Of a stretch of 42,804 bases of DNA, positions 22,772 to 31,480 are shown one piece after another; position 1 is the first letter of the stretch, and every line of letters starts with the position of its first letter. The notes under the pieces are model-generated. The model made no database searches, was not told the origin of the DNA, and was given only the letters and a program-made list of their open reading frames with translations. This DNA is from SIG220 sp045615545 (lineage in GTDB: Bacteria > Bacillota_I > Bacilli_A > RFN20 > CAG-826). The position numbers and the translations under genes were made by a program. The stretch is from the NCBI GenBank assembly GCA_045615545.1, contig JAZLFA010000007.1, positions 1 to 42,804 on the forward strand. Direction: 5' to 3'.

Positions 22772-24092
22772 AATAACCATGTATAAGGATCGACTTCTGA
22801 ATTCGATCATAACTTTTTTGTTTGTTGTCTCAATTATTCTATTACCTTTTGATGCCATTAAGTTTATGTCATCGACTTATCGCCCAATTTCTATATTTCC
22901 AGTTGGGCTTTTATTTTTGTTTGCTCTACCAAAGTTCTTCTCGTATAAATTAGATAAACCTACCATATTTATTATCTTCTTTTATTTATTATCAAATGTT
23001 TTAACATTTGCAAACTTTGATTTCTTAAATTTTCAAGAAAGCATTTCTTTATACACAGACTTTTTATTAACGACCACATTGATGGTAATTGTTTTTGTTA
23101 CATTTAACACTGTTTTTAAATCAATCAATGGGCGTAGTACCTATGTAGATATGTTTCCTAAGTTAATATGCTATGCATATGTTTTACCAATCTGTATTGC
23201 TTTTATTGATACGTTAGGGATATATGGAATCTTACCTGGAAGCATTTCAAGTGGTATCCACGCTGTATTTGGCGGAAGTCAAACAACCAGGATATGCGGT
23301 TTTACTTTAGAAGCTTCTTGGCTTACTATGCATTTACTATTTTGTATGCCAGCATACCTATATTGCTTATTTAAAAGAAAAGTATCTGGTTGGTTTATGA
23401 TACCTCTGGTATTAAGCGTGATTGTTTTGATATTAACTCTTTCATTACAAGCAGTTCTTTATGTATTGATTATCGCTATTGTTATGTGGATTGTTTCTTT
23501 AAGAAAAAACGCTACAATTGCAAAATTATTTATCCCTATAGGTGTTGCGATATTGTTTGTAACTTTTGTGCTTATTGTGCAAAATATTGATTCCGATATC
23601 TATTTTATCCAAAGATTTAAGAATCTTTCTATTGATTATTTAATTCATAATGATGCTTCTGCGTTTATTAGATTGATAAATCCGGTAATTGCGATTCTTA
23701 TGTTTGTTAATAACCCTATATTGGGTGTTGGTGGTGGCTTTTATGCCAAAAACTATGGTGACTACGTTACCAAATACTTCCCTTTTGGATTTGACATATA
23801 TGGTGGCAACAACGAAATAGTCGATACTGCAACCGCGATGACAGCTAATTCAAAGTGTCTTTATCTTAGAGTCTTTGCTGAATGTGGTTTACTTGGAATT
23901 TTGTTTATCGCCGCTTTGGTTATGCTTGTAATAAGAGGTAATAAGAGCAAACCAAATAAATACATTTTCTTGTGGTTGGTTGTGGCGTTAGTTTTAATGC
24001 TTCAATTTGATTCATTTTGTTACTTTCCATTTTTGATTTTTATGGCATTTTACTCCAATCTTAAAAAGCCTGAATTGGAGGGTCAAAAATGA
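22740..24092 (+). CDS. Wzy-like polysaccharide polymerase or ligase (first)
   Basis: 450 aa, about ten to twelve hydrophobic spans. The large loop late in the protein carries NPILGVGGGFYAKNYG … LRVFAECGLLGILFIA, the arrangement seen in Wzy/WaaL proteins. These proteins join lipid-linked repeat units on the outer membrane face. The first ATG (22740) overlaps the previous gene by 32 bp and lacks a clear ribosome site; an in-frame ATG at 22779, 13 codons in, is an alternative. It ends in an ATGA overlap with the next gene, so translation is coupled. A second protein of this class lies at 29613. Confidence 0.82.
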   Translation: MELKLTKTNYRITMYKDRLLNSIITFLFVVSIILLPFDAIKFMSSTYRPISIFPVGLLFLFALPKFFSYKLDKPTIFIIFFYLLSNVLTFANFDFLNFQESISLYTDFLLTTTLMVIVFVTFNTVFKSINGRSTYVDMFPKLICYAYVLPICIAFIDTLGIYGILPGSISSGIHAVFGGSQTTRICGFTLEASWLTMHLLFCMPAYLYCLFKRKVSGWFMIPLVLSVIVLILTLSLQAVLYVLIIAIVMWIVSLRKNATIAKLFIPIGVAILFVTFVLIVQNIDSDIYFIQRFKNLSIDYLIHNDASAFIRLINPVIAILMFVNNPILGVGGGFYAKNYGDYVTKYFPFGFDIYGGNNEIVDTATAMTANSKCLYLRVFAECGLLGILFIAALVMLVIRGNKSKPNKYIFLWLVVALVLMLQFDSFCYFPFLIFMAFYSNLKKPELEGQK

Positions 24093-24949
24093 TAAGCGTT
24101 ATTTTGGTAAATTACAATAATAGTGAAGATACAATTGAATGCATCAATTCATTAATGAAACAATCTTTTGTGGATTATAAAATTTATGTTATCGATAATG
24201 CTTCAAAGCAAGAAAACCTTTTAAAACTTGATAATTTTATTAATAAATGCGAAATAAATAGCAAAATTGAATTTTTCAAACAAAATAAAAACTTAGGTTT
24301 TGCGGGAGGAAATAATGTAGGCATAAAATCTTCTCTTGCGAACGATAAAATTGATAAAATTTTGTTACTGAATAACGATACGTTGGCTGATGAAAACCTA
24401 CTTCAAATTATGAATAAATATATTAATGATGGTTATGATTTTGTCACCCCGTTAATCGTGTTTGACAGTAATCGAAATATGGTGTGGTCTGCCGGCGGCA
24501 AATTAAATAGGTATCGCGGCATTGGTGTCAATATAGGTTTTAAGAAAAGTGTTAAAAAATATCAAAAAGAAAAGGAAATAAATTTTGCCCCTTTCTGTGC
24601 CGTTATGTTTAACAGAAGGGTCTTTGAAAAACTTGGTTTATTAAACGAATCGTATTTTATGTATTTTGAAGATTGCGATTTTTGCGAAGAAATGAACAAG
24701 GAACACATGAAAATGATTTATACACCAAAGACTACTGTCTATCACAAAGTTTCATCTTCCACGGGCGGCCTTAGATCGCCGTTCTACTTAGAGTGGATGA
24801 CAAGAAATCATAAAAAATTTATTTTAAGACACTGCAGTAAAGTTTCTTTGCTTCAATTTAAATTAGAGACACTAATCAAAAAGACTTTATATTTTCTTAA
24901 GGGAGACAAAAATAGCATATACGCAATTAAAAGAGGACAAAGAATATAA
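24089..24949 (+). CDS. Rhamnosyltransferase-like family 2 glycosyltransferase
   Basis: 286 aa. SVILVNYNNSEDTIECINSL, NLGFAGGNNVGI, LLNNDT and YFEDCDFCEEM are the landmarks of WbbL/RfbF-type GT2 enzymes that use dTDP-rhamnose. NLGFAGGNN in particular is typical of that group. A GGAGGG ribosome site lies within the end of the polymerase gene, and start and stop overlap (ATGA). It is followed by the rml genes that would supply its donor. Assignment to GT2 is firm, rhamnose is inferred. Confidence 0.85.
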   Translation: MISVILVNYNNSEDTIECINSLMKQSFVDYKIYVIDNASKQENLLKLDNFINKCEINSKIEFFKQNKNLGFAGGNNVGIKSSLANDKIDKILLLNNDTLADENLLQIMNKYINDGYDFVTPLIVFDSNRNMVWSAGGKLNRYRGIGVNIGFKKSVKKYQKEKEINFAPFCAVMFNRRVFEKLGLLNESYFMYFEDCDFCEEMNKEHMKMIYTPKTTVYHKVSSSTGGLRSPFYLEWMTRNHKKFILRHCSKVSLLQFKLETLIKKTLYFLKGDKNSIYAIKRGQRI

Positions 24950-24952
24950 TTC

Positions 24953-24981
24953 TTTAAACGGTTTTATTGTGAATATATAAT
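24953..24981 (+). promoter_or_regulatory. Internal promoter before rmlA
   Basis: TTTAAA (24953-24958), 17 bp, TATAAT (24976-24981), in the 49-bp gap before rmlA. A GAGGTGG ribosome site follows. It would allow the rhamnose genes to be expressed separately from the upstream operon. Confidence 0.6.
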
Positions 24982-24998
24982 TATTAAGAGGTGGTTTT

Positions 24999-25910
24999 AT
25001 GAAAGGTATTATTCTTGCGGGTGGAAGTGGAACTAGATTATATCCGCTTACTATGGTTACATCAAAACAATTATTGCCAGTCTATGACAAGCCGATGATA
25101 TATTACCCTTTAAGCACGTTAATGCTTGCTGGTATTAGGGATGTTTTGGTTATTTCGACTCCAGCAGATACACCTAGATTTAGAGAATTACTTGGTGATG
25201 GATCCAAATTTGGCATTTCGATTTCTTATGCCGTGCAAGAAAAGCCAGAGGGTTTGGCACAAGCCTTTGTAATTGGTGAACAGTTTATTGGAGATGATGC
25301 CTGTGCTCTTGTTTTAGGAGATAATATCTTCTATGGCGCAGGGCTTGTAAAACATTTACAAAACTCAGTTTTGCGTGCAAAAAACGAAAATAAAGCCACA
25401 ATTTACGGATATTTTGTTAAAAATCCAGAAGAATTCGGTGTTGTAGAGCTAGATGAAAACAACAATGCTATATCAATTGTAGAAAAACCAAAAGAACCAA
25501 AATCAAACTACGCTGTTACTGGTTTATATTTCTATCCAAAAGGCGTAAGTAAGATTGCAAAAACAATACAAAAAAGCGAAAGAGGAGAATACGAAATTAC
25601 TTCTTTGAATAACTACTATCTAGAACAAGAACAATTGCATGTAACGACTCTTGGCAGGGGCTATGCATGGCTTGATACAGGCACAATCGATGCCTTAGCT
25701 GATGCAGCTGAATATGTTCGTGTGATTGAACGCCATCAAGGAATTAAAATCTGCTGTCCAGAAGAAATTGCGTTCATTAATGGCTGGATTAATAAAGAGC
25801 AACTTGAAGCAATTGCTGCTACTATGTCTAAAAACGCTTACGGTATGCATTTAGAGAATGTTAAGAAGAATAAACTTATTTACAGCCGCGTTAAGGAGAA
25901 ACAAAACTAA
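24999..25910 (+). CDS. rmlA: Glucose-1-phosphate thymidylyltransferase
   Basis: 303 aa. First step of dTDP-L-rhamnose synthesis: glucose-1-phosphate plus dTTP to dTDP-glucose. The nucleotide-binding GGSGTRLYPLT and SKQLLPVYDKPMIYYPLS (residues 8-43) are textbook RmlA. The EKP in IVEKPKEPKSNYAVTGLYFYP and the GRGYAWLDTGT segment complete the active site. Its stop codon overlaps the rmlC ATG. About 10 residues longer than typical at the C-terminus, nothing unusual. Confidence 0.97.
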   Translation: MKGIILAGGSGTRLYPLTMVTSKQLLPVYDKPMIYYPLSTLMLAGIRDVLVISTPADTPRFRELLGDGSKFGISISYAVQEKPEGLAQAFVIGEQFIGDDACALVLGDNIFYGAGLVKHLQNSVLRAKNENKATIYGYFVKNPEEFGVVELDENNNAISIVEKPKEPKSNYAVTGLYFYPKGVSKIAKTIQKSERGEYEITSLNNYYLEQEQLHVTTLGRGYAWLDTGTIDALADAAEYVRVIERHQGIKICCPEEIAFINGWINKEQLEAIAATMSKNAYGMHLENVKKNKLIYSRVKEKQN

Positions 25911-26455
25911 TGTTTAATTTTATTAAAACTGATATTGATGGTGTTTTTATCATTGAACCAAAAGTGTTCGAGGATGAAAGAGGCTATTTTATGGAAACAT
26001 ATAAAAAGCCTGACTTTGACGCTGCTGGTCTAGTTTATAATTTTGTTCAAGATAATCAATCAAAAAGCAAGAAAGGTGTCCTTAGAGGACTCCATTATCA
26101 AATAAATCATCCACAAGCAAAGCTTGTCCGTGTTATTAAAGGAGAAGTATTTGATGTTGCTGTTGATTTACGAAAAGGTTCAAAAACATATGGAAAGTAT
26201 GTTGGGGTTTTATTGAGCGAACAAAATAAACGCCAATTAATGATTCCGCGAGGTTTTGCTCATGGGTTCCTTGTTGTTTCTAATGAAGCGGAATTTGTTT
26301 ATAAATGTGATGATGTATATCACCCAAACGATGAAGGTGGAATTATGTTTGATGACCCAGATATTGGTATCAAATGGCCTAAGATTGATTGTGAATACGT
26401 CTTATCTGAAAAGGATAAAGCACATCCTTATTTAAGGAGCTTAGAGAATGAATAA
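25910..26455 (+). CDS. rmlC: dTDP-4-dehydrorhamnose 3,5-epimerase
   Basis: 181 aa cupin. Third step: double epimerisation of dTDP-4-keto-6-deoxyglucose. DERGYFMETY, VLRGLHYQ (with the catalytic His62), LVRVIKGEVFDVAVDLRKGS and IPRGFAHGFLV are the family signatures. An AAGGAG ribosome site lies in the rmlA tail. It overlaps rmlD by 8 bp. Full length. Confidence 0.97.
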   Translation: MFNFIKTDIDGVFIIEPKVFEDERGYFMETYKKPDFDAAGLVYNFVQDNQSKSKKGVLRGLHYQINHPQAKLVRVIKGEVFDVAVDLRKGSKTYGKYVGVLLSEQNKRQLMIPRGFAHGFLVVSNEAEFVYKCDDVYHPNDEGGIMFDDPDIGIKWPKIDCEYVLSEKDKAHPYLRSLENE

Positions 26456-27335
26456 AAATACAAGGATTCTTGTTACTGGCGTTTCTGGACAATTGGGTTA
26501 TGACTGTGTCCGTGTACTAAAAGCGCGCGGATACACAAATGTCACAGGTATAGACAAAGAGCAACTTGATATTACTGATGAAAAAGCGGTTGCTGAAGCA
26601 TTCGAATTATATAAGCCTGAGGTTGTTATGCATAATGCAGCATGGACCGCAGTTGATAAAGCAGAAGAAATGCCTGATAGTGTTTATAAAGTCAATGCTC
26701 TTGCAGTAAAATACATAGCTGAAAATTGTAAAAAACACAATGCTAAACTCGTCTATATTTCTACAGATTATGTCTTTAATGGATTAGGCGATACACCATT
26801 CGAAATTAATGATAATAAAGAAGGTCTTTCTGTGTACGGAAAAACTAAGGCACAAGGTGAAGATTTTGTTACATCTACACATGACAAATATTTTATTGTT
26901 CGTATATCGTGGGTATTTGGAATAAATGGTAATAACTTTGTAAAAACGATGTTAAAACTTGCAAATTCAGGGAAAACTGAACTTTCAGTAGTTTGTGATC
27001 AAATTGGTTCGCCAACATATACATATGATTTAGCTGAACTTTTATCCGATATGATTGAAACAGAAAAATATGGTGTCTATCACGCAACAAATGATGGCTT
27101 CTGTTCTTGGGCTGAATTTGCGTCAGAAATATTTAAAATTGCTAACAAAAATGTCACTGTTAATTTTGTGACTACTGAAGAATATACGAAACTCGTTCCA
27201 AATCAAGCAAAGAGACCTTTAAACTCACGCATGAGCAAAGAATCTTTGGTTGATGCAGGATTTAAACTTTTACCTTCTTGGCAAGACGCGACAAGAAGAT
27301 ATATCAATGAGCTTAATAAAATAGGGGGACAATGA
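26448..27335 (+). CDS. rmlD: dTDP-4-dehydrorhamnose reductase
   Basis: 295 aa extended short-chain dehydrogenase. Last step: NAD(P)H reduction to dTDP-L-rhamnose. It has the Rossmann motif GVSGQLGYD (residues 11-19), the STDYVFNG segment, and the catalytic YGKTKAQGE (YxxxK). Ribosome site AAGGAGC within rmlC. It ends with TGA and is one base from rmlB. Confidence 0.96.
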   Translation: MNKNTRILVTGVSGQLGYDCVRVLKARGYTNVTGIDKEQLDITDEKAVAEAFELYKPEVVMHNAAWTAVDKAEEMPDSVYKVNALAVKYIAENCKKHNAKLVYISTDYVFNGLGDTPFEINDNKEGLSVYGKTKAQGEDFVTSTHDKYFIVRISWVFGINGNNFVKTMLKLANSGKTELSVVCDQIGSPTYTYDLAELLSDMIETEKYGVYHATNDGFCSWAEFASEIFKIANKNVTVNFVTTEEYTKLVPNQAKRPLNSRMSKESLVDAGFKLLPSWQDATRRYINELNKIGGQ

Positions 27336-27336
27336 T

Positions 27337-28353
27337 ATGGCCAAATTTTTAGTTACTGGAGGTGCTGGTTTTATTGGTGGAAATTTTCTTCACATTATGG
27401 TTGAACGCTATCCAAACGATCAATATGTTTGTTTAGATGCTTTAACATATGCTGGAAACTTAGAAACATTGGAACCAATTAAAAACAAACGTAATTTTAA
27501 GTTTGTTCATGGAAATATTTGTGACCGTAAATTTGTGTTTGATTTATTTAAGAATGAAAAATTTGATTATGTAATTAATTTTGCTGCCGAAACACATGTT
27601 GATCGTAGCATTGTTGATCCGGAGATATTTTTAAAAACTAACATCTTGGGAACTCAAGTATTAATGGATGCGTGTCGTGAATTTGGTATACTTAGATACC
27701 ATCAAGTATCTACGGATGAAGTTTATGGAGATTTGCCCCTTGATAGGCCGGATTTATTATTTACTGAAGAAACCCCGCTTCATACTTCTTCACCATATAG
27801 CTCATCAAAAGCCGGAGCTGACTTGTTAGTGCTTGCTTATCATCGTACATATAAACTTCCTGTTACCATTTCTAGATGTTCAAATAATTATGGAGCTTAT
27901 CAATTCCCTGAAAAATTAATTCCGTTAATTATTTCAAAAGCATCTAATGATGAAAAACTTCCTGTTTATGGTAAAGGCGAAAATGTTAGAGATTGGCTTT
28001 ATGTTGGAGATCACTGCGAAGCAATCGACTTAATTGTTAGAAATGGCCGCGATGGTGAGGTTTATAATATTGGTGGCCATAATGAAAAAACCAATATCTA
28101 CATAGTAAAAACAATACTTAAACAACTCGGTAAACCAGAATCATTAATTACATTTGTTACTGATCGTCCTGGACACGATTTGCGTTACGCAATTAATCCA
28201 AGTAAAATAGAAAAAGAACTTGGTTGGAAACCAAAACACACCTTTGAAACAGGCATTGTTGAAACAATTAATTGGAACTTAACCCATCAAGATTGGTTAA
28301 ATAGAATAAAAAGTGGCGAGTACTTAAATTGGCTCAAAGAACACTATAAATAA
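27337..28353 (+). CDS. rmlB: dTDP-glucose 4,6-dehydratase
   Basis: 338 aa. Second step: dTDP-glucose to the 4-keto-6-deoxy sugar, NAD-dependent. GGAGFIGGNF (N-terminal Rossmann motif), STDEVYGDLP, YSSSKAGADLL and RCSNNYGAYQFPEKLIPL are characteristic. GGGGG ribosome site in the rmlD tail. The gene order A-C-D-B completes the pathway. Confidence 0.97.
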   Translation: MAKFLVTGGAGFIGGNFLHIMVERYPNDQYVCLDALTYAGNLETLEPIKNKRNFKFVHGNICDRKFVFDLFKNEKFDYVINFAAETHVDRSIVDPEIFLKTNILGTQVLMDACREFGILRYHQVSTDEVYGDLPLDRPDLLFTEETPLHTSSPYSSSKAGADLLVLAYHRTYKLPVTISRCSNNYGAYQFPEKLIPLIISKASNDEKLPVYGKGENVRDWLYVGDHCEAIDLIVRNGRDGEVYNIGGHNEKTNIYIVKTILKQLGKPESLITFVTDRPGHDLRYAINPSKIEKELGWKPKHTFETGIVETINWNLTHQDWLNRIKSGEYLNWLKEHYK

Positions 28354-28366
28354 AGGAGATAAAAAT

Positions 28367-29608
28367 ATGGAAGAAACAGAAAATGGCGTTTCATTTGGAA
28401 AGCTTTGTAAAGTAGCGGTCCGTCGATGGAAATTATTATTAATTATCACAACATTAGTAACGGTTGCTGGTGCGTTATTAATTACTTTAGTAGTTAATAA
28501 AAATAATGTAAATTATTCAACTACCTTTAACTATGTCACCAAAAGTTTAGGGCAAGAAAAATATGTTGATGGAAATGATTTTTCGTATAAATCAATAATC
28601 TCGAAGGAAAGCCTCGATTATGTTAAAGCAAGCAAAGAAGAATATTCAACAATTGATGTTGATTCAATGCTTAAAAACAACGACATCTCTATTTCAATGA
28701 AATTAGAAGAAAGAGCGACAACATCTACTGATACAAAAAAGACTAATGCCACAATGATGTATACAGTGACTGTTAAAGGAAAATATTTTTCTTCATCTTT
28801 AATGGCTAAAAACTTTATTTCCGATTTAACAAGCAAACCGCTTAAAGATGATGCAAAACGATTAACAGACTTTGTATTAAACTCAAGTTTATTGAGTTTT
28901 GACACTGCCGATACTTACGAAAAGCAAATTAAGTTTTTAGGTAGCCAAGCTTCATCATTAAAAGATTTATATTACACAATTATTCCTGATATTGAATCAG
29001 TAGAAATTCTTGATGAAATCAACTCCAATATTACATATATTGATACCACAATGAACGTCAACACAATGAACTATTTAACAAACAGATATTTATCTGAAGG
29101 TTTTGTTAAAGATTATGAGTCATTAGAATTTAGAACATATGAAACTACAATAGATGCACTTCTTTTTGAGAAAGCAAGAAATGAAGAAACAATTAAACTA
29201 CTAGAAGCTGAAGTCCAACTTCTAGGTGATAGCGTTAGCCTAAGCACACTCCAAGAGTTGATCAGTCTTACTATGAGAAATGCCGAAATTGATCGTTTAG
29301 TAACCGACATGTCACTTCAAATCGCAAATAAAGGAAACGATGATCCGGTGTATATTGCCAAACAGAAACAATTCGAAGATGATTTACTTGAATATCGCAA
29401 TATTTTAAATACATCATCAGATAAAGCAAAAGCAATCCTTAATAAGGTTTATATTAAGGATGCCACCATCTCTTATAAAGATCCAAATGTGCTTATTTCT
29501 TTTGGCGGTATGAATATTGCTATTGCAATATTGTTGCCACTATTAATTGGATTTGTTGGTGGCTGCGTTGTTAATTTAATTGTCGACCGCAAATTATTGC
29601 ACGAATAA
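28367..29608 (+). CDS. Wzz/CpsC-type chain-length determinant
   Basis: 413 aa. One membrane span near residues 22-45 and a second near 380-403 flank a long helical periplasm-side domain, the polysaccharide co-polymerase layout. In known systems this protein sets polymer length with Wzy. Many Gram-positive CpsC proteins pair with a CpsD tyrosine kinase and a phosphatase; neither is in this window, and the short tail after the last span (VDRKLLHE) lacks a kinase domain. AAAGGAG ribosome site; 13 bp after rmlB. Confidence 0.85.
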   Translation: MEETENGVSFGKLCKVAVRRWKLLLIITTLVTVAGALLITLVVNKNNVNYSTTFNYVTKSLGQEKYVDGNDFSYKSIISKESLDYVKASKEEYSTIDVDSMLKNNDISISMKLEERATTSTDTKKTNATMMYTVTVKGKYFSSSLMAKNFISDLTSKPLKDDAKRLTDFVLNSSLLSFDTADTYEKQIKFLGSQASSLKDLYYTIIPDIESVEILDEINSNITYIDTTMNVNTMNYLTNRYLSEGFVKDYESLEFRTYETTIDALLFEKARNEETIKLLEAEVQLLGDSVSLSTLQELISLTMRNAEIDRLVTDMSLQIANKGNDDPVYIAKQKQFEDDLLEYRNILNTSSDKAKAILNKVYIKDATISYKDPNVLISFGGMNIAIAILLPLLIGFVGGCVVNLIVDRKLLHE

Positions 29609-29612
29609 TACT

Positions 29613-30899
29613 ATGAAATTTAAATCAATAGAGCGTGATGATTTAATCCTTTTAGGGCTAATGTTAGTTATCGCTCTATTGAATTTATATTCATATTTTG
29701 AAATACCTCTTTTTGCGAAAAACTTAAGTGGTATTTTTTCATATTGGCTTATAGTATTTATTGTTTCAATACTTGCTTTTGGGGCCTATATTTTTTATGT
29801 AATAAAAAAGAATAAGTATCAAATCAATTTGATATACCCTATTTTATTTGGCATAATTCTTTTAATTGACATTATTGTGGTTGGTTCTACTAGTAACACA
29901 ATCAACCAAGCTGTTGTTGGTTATGATAAAAGTATAATTAACTACTCTATCAATGTAACAGGCGAAATGAAAGCTTGTTATATCTTTCGTTTTATTAATG
30001 AACTTATGTTGGTGTTTCTTGCCATTAAGTTTATTTTTAATTATTTATTTAAGAAAGATATTTTGGTTATTGCCTGCTTGTTAACAATTTTGTTTTGTTT
30101 AATATGCGCTATTTATTCATACATCACCGAATGGGATAAATATGTAAATTTCCTTAATTATATTAAAGATGATATGTATCATCATTCTACCCAGTCATTC
30201 TTTGCAAACAGAAATGTTTATGCGCTCGCATTATATATAGGCATATGCGCATGTATCATCTTATTAAATTTATTTAAGAATAAGAAAATTAAAATTGCTT
30301 CAAGTATATTGATTTTATTTTTATTATTTACATTAATTATTACAACTTCGAAAGCGCCATTGTTACTAACGTTACTAATATTGTGTGCTGAACTAACAAT
30401 TGTTCTTATTCATTATTGGAAAAGAAATAAGCGTATCGCTGGAATACTTACAGGTATAATATCTGGTATTATTTTGACAGCTATTTTGCTATTTACGCTA
30501 TCTCCTCTAAAAGATTATTTTGTTGGCCTAGTAAATAATATTCCTGTTTCTTTGGAAGGAAGAGGGATATTGCTTGATAAGACATTCCAAATTATGAATT
30601 CGCATCCTATATCATATGCTTTTGGAAATGGCCATCTTCTATTTTCTGATATATTACAAACCGCCAATAATCTAGATTTATCTTATCTACCAAATGTTGG
30701 CTGTTTTAGTTCCCATAACCTATATGTTGAGATGCTCGCTAATGGCGGAATTCCTTCGTTAATTGTTGTGATTGGTGGGATAATTCTTGTCGGGAAGAAG
30801 CTTTTTAACAAGACTAATTTTTGTAAGAAATATCAATTTTTGACTATGTGTTTATTTATGTCAATTATTCTAGATTCTTTAATTGAGACAATAGCGTAA
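29613..30899 (+). CDS. Wzy-like polysaccharide polymerase or ligase (second)
   Basis: 428 aa from ATG 29613, ten or more spans. An in-frame TTG 11 codons upstream lies inside the preceding gene and lacks support. The late loop SSHNLYVEMLANGGIPSL is the classic O-antigen polymerase/ligase signature (SHN-x-Y-x-E-x-L-A-x-x-G). The start is 4 bases after the wzz stop without ribosome site, suggesting reinitiation. With the protein at 22740 the locus has two candidates for polymerisation and transfer to the wall; which does which cannot be read. Confidence 0.85.
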   Translation: MKFKSIERDDLILLGLMLVIALLNLYSYFEIPLFAKNLSGIFSYWLIVFIVSILAFGAYIFYVIKKNKYQINLIYPILFGIILLIDIIVVGSTSNTINQAVVGYDKSIINYSINVTGEMKACYIFRFINELMLVFLAIKFIFNYLFKKDILVIACLLTILFCLICAIYSYITEWDKYVNFLNYIKDDMYHHSTQSFFANRNVYALALYIGICACIILLNLFKNKKIKIASSILILFLLFTLIITTSKAPLLLTLLILCAELTIVLIHYWKRNKRIAGILTGIISGIILTAILLFTLSPLKDYFVGLVNNIPVSLEGRGILLDKTFQIMNSHPISYAFGNGHLLFSDILQTANNLDLSYLPNVGCFSSHNLYVEMLANGGIPSLIVVIGGIILVGKKLFNKTNFCKKYQFLTMCLFMSIILDSLIETIA

Positions 30900-31422
30900 T
30901 TAAACATGTATAACTAGTATTTAAGTAATATACTTTCATTCTTTTAATTTTGTATAATCTTTTCAATGCTTTGAGAGGATTCTTTTTTCTATATTTTTAT
31001 TTGTTTTATAGATTAAAGACTCATTTTCTATAAACAAACGCAACTGGCTTATATGCTTAAATATTAAACATGTATTAATAAGAGATAGATTAAGTTAAAG
31101 AATAAACAAAAATCTCCGCTGATGTTTTGAAATAATGAAAAGTCGCGCTCGAAAAACTTGAAATTATGGGGGTTCGCTAAGGGGTGAAAAAGAATAAAAA
31201 ATCGTCAAAAGAAGAGGAAAAAATAAAAAAGGGGGAGGTGGGGGAAGAAAAAATAAAACCCCGCAAAGCAAAAAATAAAAAAACATAAATAAAAAAATGT
31301 TAAAAGAAAAAAATAACTGGGTTTTATTTATTTTTAAGGGGGAATTGCAAAAAATAATAAACTTTTGCGGATTTTTTAATATATACGTTAATTATTTGCT
31401 TTTTTCTCTTTTTAATTTTTTC
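30900..31422. other. Non-coding gap with G-rich polypurine tract
   Basis: No gene seen in 520 bp. The 12-mer ATTAAACATGTA occurs at both 30900 and about 31066. From about 31168 to 31260 the top strand is nearly all purine with G-clusters (GGGGG, GGGG, GGGGGAGGTGGGGG), able in principle to form a G-quadruplex. A hairpin GCAAAA/TTTTGC (31347-31368) followed by GGATTTTTT may be a terminator. Confidence 0.5.
31347..31376 (+). terminator. Possible weak terminator
   Basis: GCAAAA (31347-31352) and TTTTGC (31363-31368) pair across a 10-base loop and are followed by GGATTTTTT. Only 6 bp, so uncertain. Confidence 0.35.
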
Positions 31423-31451
31423 TTGAAAACGCTACGAGAATGCTATTTAAT
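31423..31451 (+). promoter_or_regulatory. Promoter of the collagen-like lipoprotein
   Basis: TTGAAA (31423-31428), 17 bp, TTTAAT (31446-31451), the same -10 hexamer as the main capsule promoter at 21131. AAAGGAAT ribosome site follows before ATG 31481. Confidence 0.7.
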
Positions 31452-31480
31452 GTAAGCAAATTCAAAGAAAGGAATTAGTT

